NCBI GenBank assembly: GCA_016207665.1
Contig: JACQPG010000021.1
Location: forward strand, 1-45,953
Length of the DNA stretch: 45,953 nucleotides
Reading direction: 5' to 3'
From: Elusimicrobiota bacterium
Lineage (GTDB): Bacteria > Elusimicrobiota > Elusimicrobia > UBA1565 > UBA9628
A program made the position numbers and the translations under genes. Position 1 is the stretch's first letter. Every line of letters starts with the position of its first letter. Below are positions 7,944-16,730 of this stretch, piece after piece. Below the pieces are notes generated by a model. The model saw nothing but the letters and a program-made list of their open reading frames with translations. It had not been told where the DNA came from and did no database searches.

Positions 7944-9296
7944 CTAGCGGCGGCCGATGACGCGACTCGCGCGCGAGGCGCCCGCATAATGGCCGGCGTA
8001 GGCCAATCCGAGACGAGCGAAGGCGGCTGCCTGGGTGAAAGAGGCGCCGCGGGTGGTGTCGTTGGCCGTATGTATGCGCGGGTTGAAATCCTTGGGGTTT
8101 TCGCTGGGAAAAGCCACCGGGTAGCCCTTGCGATGCCATGAGACGTGATCGCTCGAGCCCGCGTATAGCGGAGCGCGGCCCGAGCCCACTCCCGCGTAGC
8201 GCTCGATGAGCACGCCCAGATCCCGGGTCAGCGAGGGATTGGTGTTGTTCGTCACCAGCCAGATCATGTCCTTTTCGCCGCTTCGATAAAGAGTCATGTC
8301 ATGCTGGAGCTGGGCTACCACGGCTTTCCCCTGAGACCGGTAGTTCGAGGCCATATGCTGGCTGCCCACCAAGCCGATCTCCTCGGCGGCATAACCGTGT
8401 ATTTCCAGGGTCCGGTCGAGGGCGAGTCCCTCCTGCATCAGAACCCGGAAAATCTCCAGATTGACGGCGGTCCCGCTTGCATCATCGTCGGCGCCCGGCG
8501 CCCGCGCCTCCTCGCCGTCCCTCCAATTGATGCTGTCGATATGGCTGCCCAACACCACTATCTCATTGGGGTGCTTCCGTCCGATGATGCGGACGATCAA
8601 GCTGGGCTGAGGAGTCCTCCCCTCATGGGCATAAAGCTCTATCTCGACGTCCTGGCGCTGTCCTTTCAGGCTCTCGTATATGCGGGCAAGGACGGCGGCG
8701 GCCTCGCGCCCGGTGCGGGACTCATGATACCGGGTATGTATGGCCGAGATCTGGTCGACATAGTCCTGTATCTTCGCCGCATCGATCTTGGCCGCCGCGG
8801 CCGTGATCTCGGGCAGCTCTTGCGCGACCGGCACCAATGGCGCCGGCTCAGGGACCGCGGCCCTCAGCTCCATAGGGTCTCCGTAGAGCCGGATCAACGC
8901 CCCGCAAGCGCAACCGGACTCATGAAGCTTGCGGGAAAGCGCCGCCGTCGAGCCAGGGGCCACCTTCATGATCAAGAAGTTCCCGGGCTCGTGGCGCAAA
9001 ACCTGGCCGTAGGCCGAGAGCTCCTCGGAACTAAGGGGGGCGGCGATCAAGTAAAGATCGTTGAAATCCTCGTCCCGGGCCTGGGGCATCCTGAAGACCC
9101 GACGACCTCGGCTCTCGAACAGGCTGGGAAGGTCCACGGGCCGCCCCAGACGATGGGGAAGAACCATGAACGGCAGCGACAACCGCCCCGGCTGGTCGAA
9201 ACGGGCGGATTGCTCGGCCGCGGCGTCTTCATCCGTGCCGCAACGGCCGGGCGCCCCCGAAAGGAGCGCGACCGCGAGAAAAAACGCAAGGCGCAT
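7944..9296 (-). CDS. Secreted M28 family zinc aminopeptidase
   Basis: A 450-residue protein with a signal peptide (MRLAFFLAVALLSGAPGRC; the cysteine could also be a lipobox-like site). The C-terminal half is a cocatalytic two-zinc M28 peptidase of the bacterial leucyl aminopeptidase type. The ligands and catalytic residues are visible in order: His in GSHIDS, Asp in GADDDASGT, Glu-Glu in AAEEIGLVGS, Asp in QLQHDMTLY and His in RIHTANDT. The N-terminal part (about residues 40-150) is an uncharacterised region resembling a propeptide. It is expected to trim peptides in the periplasm or outside the cell. Confidence 0.93.
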   Translation of the reverse strand: MRLAFFLAVALLSGAPGRCGTDEDAAAEQSARFDQPGRLSLPFMVLPHRLGRPVDLPSLFESRGRRVFRMPQARDEDFNDLYLIAAPLSSEELSAYGQVLRHEPGNFLIMKVAPGSTAALSRKLHESGCACGALIRLYGDPMELRAAVPEPAPLVPVAQELPEITAAAAKIDAAKIQDYVDQISAIHTRYHESRTGREAAAVLARIYESLKGQRQDVEIELYAHEGRTPQPSLIVRIIGRKHPNEIVVLGSHIDSINWRDGEEARAPGADDDASGTAVNLEIFRVLMQEGLALDRTLEIHGYAAEEIGLVGSQHMASNYRSQGKAVVAQLQHDMTLYRSGEKDMIWLVTNNTNPSLTRDLGVLIERYAGVGSGRAPLYAGSSDHVSWHRKGYPVAFPSENPKDFNPRIHTANDTTRGASFTQAAAFARLGLAYAGHYAGASRASRVIGRR

Positions 9297-9371
9297 GGTG
9301 GCGCCTTATTCTATCCATCAACACGGCGCCCGTCCTGGGTCCTACGGGCGTCGGAGGCTCGGGCAAACGAC

Positions 9372-10760
9372 CTATGAGGACTTGGGCCTCATTTGCGCCG
9401 GAGAGGCGAGGCCTTCGAGAATGCGGCGGGCAAACGCGCTCAAACTAGGATCTCGCGCACCCATGACCAATACGAGATCGCCGGATCGAGCCTCGGCGGC
9501 GACCTCGGCCACGATGTCTTCCCGTTGAGGCGAGAATCGCGCATCCTTGCCGAGGGCTTGGAGAGATTCGGCATAGTCCCGAGCCGAGATATCCTTCGCG
9601 GCCGTGCCGCCCGCGTAATAAATCTCGGGCAACCACAAGATATCCTCGGGGGCGAGAGACTCCGCAAAGGCTTGGGTCAACTCGGGCCTCAGGAATCGCG
9701 CCGGAGAAAACCCATGAAGCTGGAACACGGCCAATATCCGCCGGCAGCGCAGCCTCGCGGCGGCGATCGCGGCTTTCACCTTGTCGGGGTTGTGGGCGAA
9801 GTCATCGATGACTTCCACGCCCCGCCCCACGCCCAGTCGCTCGAAACGCCGGCTGACCCCCTCGTAGCTCGACAAGGCCCGAGCCGAGTCGGCCAACGGC
9901 AGCTCGAGTTCCAGGCAAGCGGCGGCGGCGGCCAAGGCATTATCGGCATTGTGCCGTCCGGACAGGGGCAGCTCGAATCTGACTCCATCGACGCGAAAGC
10001 GGCAAAACCCGGCCCCCAGCTCCAGGTCCGCCCCTCGAAGGCGCCCCGACTCGAAGCCGAAACTTGGGCCCCCGTCCTGGAACCGCGACAGGCCCGCGGC
10101 ATCCGCGTTGACGGTAAATCGGCCGCTTCGCTCCTTGAAGAGCCCGAACAGCTTCTCGAGCTCGGCGGGCTCCTTGTGGTCCTTGCTGAGATTGAGCAGC
10201 ACGCCCAAAAAGGGCCGATACCGCGTGAGCGTTCCATCGCTTTCATCGGCTTCGATGACCAGCAGGTCGGAATTCCCTTTACAGGCGTTGCCAAGCCACC
10301 CGCGCCTGCGCAAGGAGATGAGATTGGCCCCGCTGACCAGCGAAGGGGAACGCCCCGCGGTCTCCAGGATATGGAATATCATCGCGGTGACCGTGGATTT
10401 GCCGCTGGTGCCGCCCACCGCAACGGTGCGATATCCGGCGGCCAAGGCGGCCAGCTCGTCGGCCCTGTGCACGACGGGTATCCCGAGCTCGCGAGCCCGC
10501 GCCAGGTCCCTATTGTCCGACTCGATCGCCGTCGAGGCGACGACACGCCGCGTGGAGGCGTCGATGCCCGAGCCGTCCTGCGGGAATATCTTGACCCCCA
10601 GCCTCTCGAGCCTTGTCCGCGAATCGGAGAATTCCCGGCTCTCGGAGAGACGATCGGAGCCGCTGACCCGCTCGCCCTTGAAAGCGCTCATCTGAGCCAA
10701 GGCGCTCATCCCGGTTCCCGCCACGCCGACGAAATGGACGTTTCCTTCCACGCCCAGCAT
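9372..10760 (-). CDS. MurC/Mpl-like Mur ligase
   Basis: A 462-residue ATP-dependent Mur ligase with three domains: an N-terminal UDP-binding Rossmann-type domain (HFVGVAGTGMSALAQM), a central ATPase domain with the P-loop GGTSGKSTVTAM and IEADESDGTL, and a C-terminal domain with DDFAHNPDKVKAAI. The closest functional families are MurC (adds L-Ala to UDP-MurNAc) and Mpl (reattaches recycled tripeptide). The motifs differ from textbook MurC: GKS rather than GKT, and AHNPDK rather than GHHPTE. It may be a paralogue with another acceptor. It is not in a division and cell-wall cluster here. Confidence 0.8.
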   Translation of the reverse strand: MLGVEGNVHFVGVAGTGMSALAQMSAFKGERVSGSDRLSESREFSDSRTRLERLGVKIFPQDGSGIDASTRRVVASTAIESDNRDLARARELGIPVVHRADELAALAAGYRTVAVGGTSGKSTVTAMIFHILETAGRSPSLVSGANLISLRRRGWLGNACKGNSDLLVIEADESDGTLTRYRPFLGVLLNLSKDHKEPAELEKLFGLFKERSGRFTVNADAAGLSRFQDGGPSFGFESGRLRGADLELGAGFCRFRVDGVRFELPLSGRHNADNALAAAAACLELELPLADSARALSSYEGVSRRFERLGVGRGVEVIDDFAHNPDKVKAAIAAARLRCRRILAVFQLHGFSPARFLRPELTQAFAESLAPEDILWLPEIYYAGGTAAKDISARDYAESLQALGKDARFSPQREDIVAEVAAEARSGDLVLVMGARDPSLSAFARRILEGLASPAQMRPKSS

Positions 10761-10794
10761 TATACTAAGGGCTCATTATGGAATGATTTCCCGG

Positions 10795-11496
10795 CTAGGG
10801 CCCGCCGACCGGCGGAGCGGGCCCGGCCATGGCGGCCAATCGCTCGGAAAGCCACTCCCGGACCAGATATTCGACGTCGGCGGCGGCTTCCTCGAGGCAA
10901 TGCCCCGCTCCGGGGATCAGCAATAGCCTCTTGGGTTCGGCCGCGACCCGAAAAAGCTGGATCGAGCACTGCGCGGGCAGGACGGCGTCCTCTTGGCCGT
11001 GGATGAGCAGCAAGGCGCATTGCGGGCCCAGAGTCTTGACGGCACCAGCCCCATAGCTCTGCGGGCACAAGGCCACGACGGCCCGCACGACGTTGGACAG
11101 GGCCGCGGCTCTGATCGCCGTCGCCGCACCGAAAGAATGCCCGATCAAGGCCACGCAATGGGCTCCGTGCCTTTGAAGATACTCGATCCCGGCCAAGGCG
11201 TCGAATTCGCACTCCCCCAGCTCGCCCGGGTGGCGGAACCTGATTCGCAACGCGCCTATACCTCTGTCGGCCAGCTCGAGCGACAACCTTGAATAGAGGC
11301 CGCGGGCCGGTGAGCCCCATTTGCCGGCGATACCCCCCAGGAAAATGACTGCCTTGTGGGTCGGAGCGGGATAATAACGGCAGCGCACGTCGCCGCGGGC
11401 GGTGACCAGCCTCAGAAGCTCGCAGTCTTCTCGGGACCTTCCCTCACGGATGACACGCAAAAGCGGATTATCGGCCGGTTGGCCTTGGCGGGACAT
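10795..11496 (-). CDS. Alpha/beta hydrolase
   Basis: A 233-residue serine hydrolase of the alpha/beta fold. The nucleophile elbow is GHSFG, the acid is probably the Asp in GQEDAVLP, and the catalytic His is in PGAGHCLEEA. FLGGIAGKWGSP could supply the oxyanion hole. No signal peptide is seen, so it is probably cytoplasmic; the substrate is unknown. The start is ATG 11496, because AAGGAG sits six bases upstream. The in-frame ATG at 11502 would directly abut that ribosome-binding site. A TACAAT at 11519-11514 could be its -10 box. Confidence 0.88.
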   Translation of the reverse strand: MSRQGQPADNPLLRVIREGRSREDCELLRLVTARGDVRCRYYPAPTHKAVIFLGGIAGKWGSPARGLYSRLSLELADRGIGALRIRFRHPGELGECEFDALAGIEYLQRHGAHCVALIGHSFGAATAIRAAALSNVVRAVVALCPQSYGAGAVKTLGPQCALLLIHGQEDAVLPAQCSIQLFRVAAEPKRLLLIPGAGHCLEEAAADVEYLVREWLSERLAAMAGPAPPVGGP

Positions 11497-11582
11497 GAAC
11501 ATCTCCTTATGTTCATTGTACCCTCAGGATTTTGTCGTTCTTTTTCCGTAAATGTCCCGGTATTATGACGACGATGACGGCA

Positions 11583-12128
11583 CTAAGCGCGCATCAACAG
11601 CTCTACGACTCTGTCGATGTCCACGACCAGGGATATATCGCGCGCCTCGGGAAGACGCACGATCTCGAGCTCGAGCCCCTCGGGCTCGAGCCGGATCCAG
11701 GAGGGCGGATGGGAACTCATTTTCGCGAGCTGGCGCCGGTGCAGGCCTTGCCCGGCGACGACCTCGAGGACATCCGCTCTTTGAGCCAGGTAGTAAGGAT
11801 CCGCGGCTTTCTGGCCATCGAGTTGAAAATGCCCCCGCGCTATGGCGGCGCGCGCCTGGGCGCGGCTGGCGGCCAGCCCGGCTCGATAGATCGCGTTATC
11901 GAGCCGGCGCTCGCAAAGAATGAGCAGGGTCAATCCGGTATTCCCGGGGCGACGACGGGCCTCGTCGAAAAACAGGCCGAGCTGCTCTTGGCTGAGTCCG
12001 TAATGTCCCCGGACCTTCCTCATCTGCACCCGGGCGAAGGCGAGGCCCGACGGCCTCCAGCCCCGTCTGCGCCGCGCCAAGGGTCCGCGGCCCCGGCGCC
12101 TTCCTAAGGACGTCGCTTGACGCCTCAT
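11583..12128 (-). CDS. Ribosomal protein S4 (uS4) paralogue with shortened N-terminus
   Basis: 181 residues. Family features are clear: the motif RKVRGHYGLSQEQL, FFDEARRRPGNTGLTLLILC, the S4 RNA-binding domain ERRLDNAIYRAGLAASRAQA and a C-terminus ending DISLVVDIDRVVELLMRA. It lacks about the first 25 residues of canonical S4 (the RYTGPxCRxCR-type region, including the zinc-binding cysteines of C+ forms) and starts with an unusually Arg-rich stretch. The upstream frame has no alternative start before a stop at about 12183. It stands alone, outside any S13-S11-S4-rpoA operon, and may be a second, specialised S4. Confidence 0.8.
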   Translation of the reverse strand: MRRQATSLGRRRGRGPLARRRRGWRPSGLAFARVQMRKVRGHYGLSQEQLGLFFDEARRRPGNTGLTLLILCERRLDNAIYRAGLAASRAQARAAIARGHFQLDGQKAADPYYLAQRADVLEVVAGQGLHRRQLAKMSSHPPSWIRLEPEGLELEIVRLPEARDISLVVDIDRVVELLMRA

Positions 12129-12182
12129 GCCAGACCTAATGATAATACGGAAACTACCCGGCAGGATTGCGGATCTGTTAAT

Positions 12183-13172
12183 TTATAGCGGGAGCAAGCG
12201 ACCCAGGCCGAGTCTCTCGGCTCTGCGCTTGATGAGCACGGCCGTGGCCATGTCCTCGAGGGCCAAGCCTAGGTTAACGCAAAAGACGCGCTCCCGGCTC
12301 GAGCCCCGTCCGGGCTTGGCTCCGCAGGCTATCTGGCCCAGATCCGCGTAGGCCGCGGGCATCCGGCGGAAATAGCCCTCGGCTCGATAATAGGCCAATT
12401 GCGACAGATCATCGGTAGCCAGCTTATCCGCTTCCTCAAAGGCCTCGGCCGTCCAATAGGAATCGAAATCCAGGGGACAGGCGAAGGCGCCCTCCGCGAG
12501 CCAGCCCGCCTCGATCACCGGCTTGGGACGCTTGAGAATGGGTCCGCTGGTCACGACCATGTCGAGCCCGCGCACCGCCTCTTCGGGATTGTTTACAGGC
12601 TCGATGTCCAGCTCCAGTTTCTTGCCCATCTCCCTGGCGAATTTCGAGGCTATCTCGGGATAGAGATCATAAGCCTTGACCGTCTTGAGCTTGAAAAGGC
12701 AGGCGAGGGCCTCCAAATTGCTTCGTCCTTGCACTCCGCAGGCCAATAGGCCCAGCGAGGAGCTGTCGGGACGGGCCAGGTATTTGGCGGCCACCGCCGT
12801 GGCGGCGCCCGTTCTCTGCGCGGTGATCCAGGTGCAGTCCATCACGGCGCTCGGGATCCCGGTGCTCGGATCGTTGAGTATGAGCAGGCCGCTGATATAA
12901 GGCAAGCCCCGGCGTTGATTCTGCGGATAACCCGATACCCATTTGATTCCCGCGGCCTTGGCTTTCGGTATAAAGGCGGGCATGGCATGAATGAAGGCGT
13001 CGGGCAAGGGGTGGATACCGGGCTTGGGCGGCATCTCGGTTTGGCCCAAACCCTTGAGCCGGAACATGGAGTCCACGGCGCCGATGATGCTGCTCATGGA
13101 CAAGCCGGCTCGCTCCACGTCCTTTCGGGACAGGTATCTGACAAGACCGTGATCTTTGGGCGCCCTCTTCAT
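12183..13172 (-). CDS. Ornithine cyclodeaminase/mu-crystallin family protein
   Basis: 329 residues of the family that includes ornithine cyclodeaminase, alanine dehydrogenase (archaeal type) and ketimine reductases. The N-terminal part has YLSRKDVERAGLSMSSIIGA and KWVSGYPQNQRRGLPYISGL. The catalytic-domain signature DCTWITAQRTGAATAVAAKY is intact, followed by a Rossmann domain with LGLLACGVQGRSNLEALA. The nucleotide-binding glycine pattern is GVQGRS rather than the usual GAGxQA. It is probably an NAD(P)-linked amino- or imino-acid enzyme; the substrate is not assignable. It ends next to the S4 paralogue. Confidence 0.88.
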   Translation of the reverse strand: MKRAPKDHGLVRYLSRKDVERAGLSMSSIIGAVDSMFRLKGLGQTEMPPKPGIHPLPDAFIHAMPAFIPKAKAAGIKWVSGYPQNQRRGLPYISGLLILNDPSTGIPSAVMDCTWITAQRTGAATAVAAKYLARPDSSSLGLLACGVQGRSNLEALACLFKLKTVKAYDLYPEIASKFAREMGKKLELDIEPVNNPEEAVRGLDMVVTSGPILKRPKPVIEAGWLAEGAFACPLDFDSYWTAEAFEEADKLATDDLSQLAYYRAEGYFRRMPAAYADLGQIACGAKPGRGSSRERVFCVNLGLALEDMATAVLIKRRAERLGLGRLLPL

Positions 13173-13176
13173 CGGC

Positions 13177-14643
13177 TCAATAATAATACTCGATCAGATT
13201 GGACAGGAACTCCGCGAAGACCCCCGCCTTCCTTCTTTTGTAGGGCCGGGAACGGGCCTGCATGTCGGCCAGGACCGCCTGTTTCCAGTCCTCGGCCAAA
13301 GGACCGCAGTGGAAGACCAATCCGTTTTCGGCGTCGTGCTTGAAGGAGCGCATGTTCAGGTTGGCGCCGCCCACATAGAGCACCTGATCGTCGAAAAGAC
13401 AGCTCTTGGCGTGCAGCACCGTGGGGTCCTCCCATTCGCGCACGTCGACTCCGGCGTCCAGAGCCAGGTTCAAGCGGTGACGCACCGGAGACTGGAGGAA
13501 TTTAGGCACATTGTCGCGGCGAAATCGGCTGTTGGTGAAGAGAGTGAACTTGACTCCCCGAGACATGGCCCGGCGCACGGCCTCCCACACCCGCGCCGAG
13601 GGGCTGTAATAGGGCGCGATGCAAACCACTTGCTCTCGCGAGTGATCGAGGAGCCCGACGAACAAGTCTTCCCAAGTCCTATCGCCTTCGAACGGCGCGG
13701 AGAGGAAAATCCTGGCGCGGCAAACCTGGGCCTCCCCAACGGCAACGGCTCGGGGTTGCTCCGGCTCGGCCTCCGAAGCCTCTTCCGCGTGATCTTCAGC
13801 ATGAGACCCTTGGGTGGCGTACCGAAAAAGCGATTCAAAAATTCTCTTGCCGTCCTGAACCAACCCTGGGTGTTCCACCCAAACGTCCAGGTCCCGATAG
13901 GAAAGCCCGGAGTCCAGGCCGCGATTGACGTTCCGTTTCTCGCCGAGTATGGTCTCGCTGGTATCGCGGAAGAACGAGTCCTTGATGTTGCTACCTCCCA
14001 CGATCATGGTCTCCATGGTCCTGCCGCCGCAGGTCTTTTTGACCCTCAGCATCTTCGCATGCACGTTTTTGTTGAGTTGATCCCGCAGATTGCCCGCTCC
14101 ATGGGCCTTGAACCAAGCTATGTTCACCCCCGCCCTTTCCAGGTCTTTTAACCGTCTGCGGTCCTCGCCCTTGATAAAGAGATTGTCCGGCAGGATCATC
14201 CTGACCTTGACGCCGGCCAGGGCATGAAGCATGAGCGCCGCCGAAAGCTGCTCCTGGACATAGCCGGTGTGCCATTCCATGTAGGTGGCGTCGATCTCTT
14301 CGAAGACGCAGAAGCGGTCGATCAGCCCGGAATCCGGGCTGTAACCGAGATCCTCGAAGCGCCGAGACAAGGACTGGTCCTGTGACCAAAGGAGGCGCGC
14401 TCCGTCGGAAGGCATCGCCCGCACGGGTCCGAGATAACCGAAACGCGCGGCCCGAAAGAACAGCTCCAGGCTCGGATAACGGACCGAAGCGGGGTCCGCC
14501 GCCGCGCCGTTCCAGCGCTCTCGGTAAAACTGATCGGCCTCCTGTTCATCCCAATCCAGATGGCGCGGGGTCGGGATTCCGGGATAACTTCCGGCCCAGC
14601 CTGCCGCGCAAAGCCAAAGAAACAGCCATAAGGCGGACGCCAT
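13177..14643 (-). CDS. Secreted phospholipase D-like protein
   Basis: A 488-residue protein with a signal peptide (MASALWLFLWLCAAGWAGSY) and two phospholipase D repeats. The second repeat has a complete HxKxxxxD motif, HAKSCLFD, followed by GGANLNMRSF. The first has HAKMLRVK followed by GGSNIKDSFF, with Lys where the Asp is expected. The family covers cardiolipin synthases, phospholipases and nucleases. The export signal argues for a periplasmic or secreted lipid- or nucleic acid-acting enzyme. It ends four bases before the cyclodeaminase start, suggesting co-transcription. Confidence 0.87.
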   Translation of the reverse strand: MASALWLFLWLCAAGWAGSYPGIPTPRHLDWDEQEADQFYRERWNGAAADPASVRYPSLELFFRAARFGYLGPVRAMPSDGARLLWSQDQSLSRRFEDLGYSPDSGLIDRFCVFEEIDATYMEWHTGYVQEQLSAALMLHALAGVKVRMILPDNLFIKGEDRRRLKDLERAGVNIAWFKAHGAGNLRDQLNKNVHAKMLRVKKTCGGRTMETMIVGGSNIKDSFFRDTSETILGEKRNVNRGLDSGLSYRDLDVWVEHPGLVQDGKRIFESLFRYATQGSHAEDHAEEASEAEPEQPRAVAVGEAQVCRARIFLSAPFEGDRTWEDLFVGLLDHSREQVVCIAPYYSPSARVWEAVRRAMSRGVKFTLFTNSRFRRDNVPKFLQSPVRHRLNLALDAGVDVREWEDPTVLHAKSCLFDDQVLYVGGANLNMRSFKHDAENGLVFHCGPLAEDWKQAVLADMQARSRPYKRRKAGVFAEFLSNLIEYYY

Positions 14644-14722
14644 GGCGGTATTCTACTCACGGCGGCCCGCCCCGGCATGGAGCTTAAGGCCAATCAAAAG
14701 CAGGTCTTTGGTCCCAGGGGAT

Positions 14723-15601
14723 CTAGACGGGAGCGATTTCCTTGCGCCTCAAACGCAACGGTCCCAGGCGCGAAAGCTCCCCGAGGGCCATCGCGGCCAG
14801 TATCAATCCGCCGCCCAAGGCTCGAGCGGGCTGGAAAGGCTCCCGACCCAATGTCCAGGCGAAAAGCGCGGCGAAGAGCGGCTCGAGCGAGAATATCAGG
14901 GATACGGTCAAGGGCGTCGTCACCTTCTGCGCCAACATCTGGATATGGAAGCCCGATACCGTGGGGATGAGCGCCAGGAACAGTATGACCCCCCCGGCTT
15001 GGGCGCTGCGCACCCCCAGCGGCAGCCCCGCGATCGCGGCCAGGATCAGCGCGAATAGCCCCGTCATCCAGAATTGATGGAAAGCCAGCAGAATAGGATC
15101 GGCGTCGTCCCGGACGTATTTATCGGTGGCGAGCAGATGGGCGGCATAGGTCAGCGCGGAGACAAGCGTCAAGAGGTCGCCCCGATTGAGCGAACCGGTC
15201 CCGCCCGTAAGCTGCCAGAGACCGATCAAGGCCAGGGCCGTGGCCCCCCATTGGCTGGCGCTTGGCATTCGCCCCTTGAGGGCCAACAACAGCGGGACAA
15301 AGAGAACGAAAAGACCGGTGATAAATCCCGAGTTAGAGGCGCTGGTATGGCGCAGCCCCACGGTCTGGCTTAAATAGAGCGCCGTCAAGAGCAAAGAGAG
15401 CCACACGGACTCTTTCCAATGGCGCGAAAAACTCTTCCTCATCATCACCCATGGAAACAGCAGGACGGCGGAGACTAGAAATCGGTAGCCGACCAGGGCG
15501 AAGGGCTCGACTCCGGCCAAGGAATCCTTAATTAGATAAAAGGTCGAGCCCCAAACCAGGGCGCAATAGGCCAATCCCAGACGCGCGATCCAATTTTTCA
15601 C
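14723..15601 (-). CDS. EamA/DMT-family transporter
   Basis: A 292-residue inner-membrane protein with about ten hydrophobic helices in two homologous halves, the drug/metabolite transporter layout. The start LGLAYCALVWGSTFYLIKDS is the typical first helix, and the second half includes SLIFSLEPLFAALFAW, the conserved EamA segment with the Glu-Pro pair. It is probably an exporter of amino acids or other metabolites; the substrate is unknown. The start is GTG at 15601. TATGAT and TATATT boxes lie 18-25 nt upstream, and the gene diverges from the metallophosphoesterase. Confidence 0.92.
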   Translation of the reverse strand: MKNWIARLGLAYCALVWGSTFYLIKDSLAGVEPFALVGYRFLVSAVLLFPWVMMRKSFSRHWKESVWLSLLLTALYLSQTVGLRHTSASNSGFITGLFVLFVPLLLALKGRMPSASQWGATALALIGLWQLTGGTGSLNRGDLLTLVSALTYAAHLLATDKYVRDDADPILLAFHQFWMTGLFALILAAIAGLPLGVRSAQAGGVILFLALIPTVSGFHIQMLAQKVTTPLTVSLIFSLEPLFAALFAWTLGREPFQPARALGGGLILAAMALGELSRLGPLRLRRKEIAPV

Positions 15602-15640
15602 CGTTTCAAATATATCATACGCTCAACGCCCTTTCTTTTG

Positions 15641-15649
15641 TGTTAGAAT
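15641..15649 (+). promoter_or_regulatory. Extended -10 element of the metallophosphoesterase gene
   Basis: TGT followed by TAGAAT (15644-15649) forms an extended -10 box. Only seven bases separate it from the ATG at 15657, so transcription would start at or next to the start codon and the mRNA would be leaderless. There is no Shine-Dalgarno sequence in the gap. Confidence 0.5.
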
Positions 15650-15656
15650 CCGCCCG

Positions 15657-16730
15657 ATGGATAGATTCCGATATTGCGCCGCGGCTCTGTTGATGACGCT
15701 GCTATGCTTGGCCGCCCTCCGCGTGCTGGCCTCTGGGATCGGGACGATTTCCGCCTCATTCGACGGCGCCCGCAGCGGCGAGGTCCTGTCTGAGCCTCCC
15801 GCTCCTCCGTCGCCTCAGGCCCAGGAAATCGCGGGCCAGGCGCTGGCCGAGCTCAGGGCCGCTTCCCTGCGCTGGTCCAACGCGGCGCAGATGAGCCGCA
15901 TCGGGACCGCCGCCGGCCGTTTCAGGTTCACCCTATTGGGCGATTCGGAGCCGGGACGATTCCCCTGGCAGAAGATGCTGCCCCCGGACTCCAAGGCCTA
16001 CATCAAGTTGATGCGCAACATGCACGCGCTGGAGCCGAATCTCATCTTTCGCCTCGGCGACTTTGTCAGCCACGGCACGGAGTCCAATTACGCCAAGGAG
16101 CTTCGCTTCCTGGACCGCGAAGTCCGCATCCCGCTCTTTACGGTGATCGGCAATCATGACCGCTCACGCCCTAACGGTCCCGCGGAGAAGACGCTTTATC
16201 ACGCCCTCTTCGGCCCCGGAGATTTCTATTTCGACTATGGCGGCTGGCGCCTGATCGCCGTCGACAGCGCCGACCGCGAGCTGCGCTCGGATCAGTTGTC
16301 CTGGTTGAGCTTGCTCCTTCAACACCCGGGACCCAAGATGATCTTCACCCATGTGCCTCCTCAATACCTGAAGGGGAAGATGGATGGCTGCCCGGCCGGG
16401 ATCCACTCCGAGGCGGTCGACCCCCAGGCGGGCTACTGGAAGGACTTTCGCACGGGATTCTTCGAGAAGGGAAGCCGCGAATTCGAAGCCCTGGTCTCGA
16501 ACCCCTCCCATGGAGTCAGGCGGGTCTATGCGGGTCATATACACGCCCTGGGCCTGGCCGAGCATAGGGGCGTGCGCTACGTGATCACCGGCGCGGGCGG
16601 CTCCCCTCTTTACCCCATGCCGGGCGGCTATCCCCAGTGCCGGGTCACGCATTTCATCGAGGTCAGCGTGAGCGGCGAGCGGGTCAGCGAGACCGTGCAG
16701 ACCCTCGAGGGCCTGCGCCGGCCGCTTTAG
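15657..16730 (+). CDS. Exported calcineurin-like metallophosphoesterase
   Basis: 357 residues. The N-terminal hydrophobic segment (about residues 8-30, AAALLMTLLCLAALRVLASG) is a signal peptide or anchor. The metallophosphoesterase motifs appear in order: LLGDSEP, FRLGDFVSHG, GNHDRSRP, FTHVPPQ and GHIHALG, supplying the two-metal site. It probably hydrolyses a phosphate ester in the periplasm; the substrate is unknown. About 60 residues between the anchor and the catalytic domain are Pro/Ala-rich. Its 3' end overlaps the converging FolD-like gene by 47 bp. Confidence 0.92.
   Translation: MDRFRYCAAALLMTLLCLAALRVLASGIGTISASFDGARSGEVLSEPPAPPSPQAQEIAGQALAELRAASLRWSNAAQMSRIGTAAGRFRFTLLGDSEPGRFPWQKMLPPDSKAYIKLMRNMHALEPNLIFRLGDFVSHGTESNYAKELRFLDREVRIPLFTVIGNHDRSRPNGPAEKTLYHALFGPGDFYFDYGGWRLIAVDSADRELRSDQLSWLSLLLQHPGPKMIFTHVPPQYLKGKMDGCPAGIHSEAVDPQAGYWKDFRTGFFEKGSREFEALVSNPSHGVRRVYAGHIHALGLAEHRGVRYVITGAGGSPLYPMPGGYPQCRVTHFIEVSVSGERVSETVQTLEGLRRPL

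Noticed and set aside
9393-11006. 537-residue plus-strand open frame over the MurC-like gene
   Set aside because: Shadow of the Mur ligase and hydrolase genes, both with intact motifs on the other strand.
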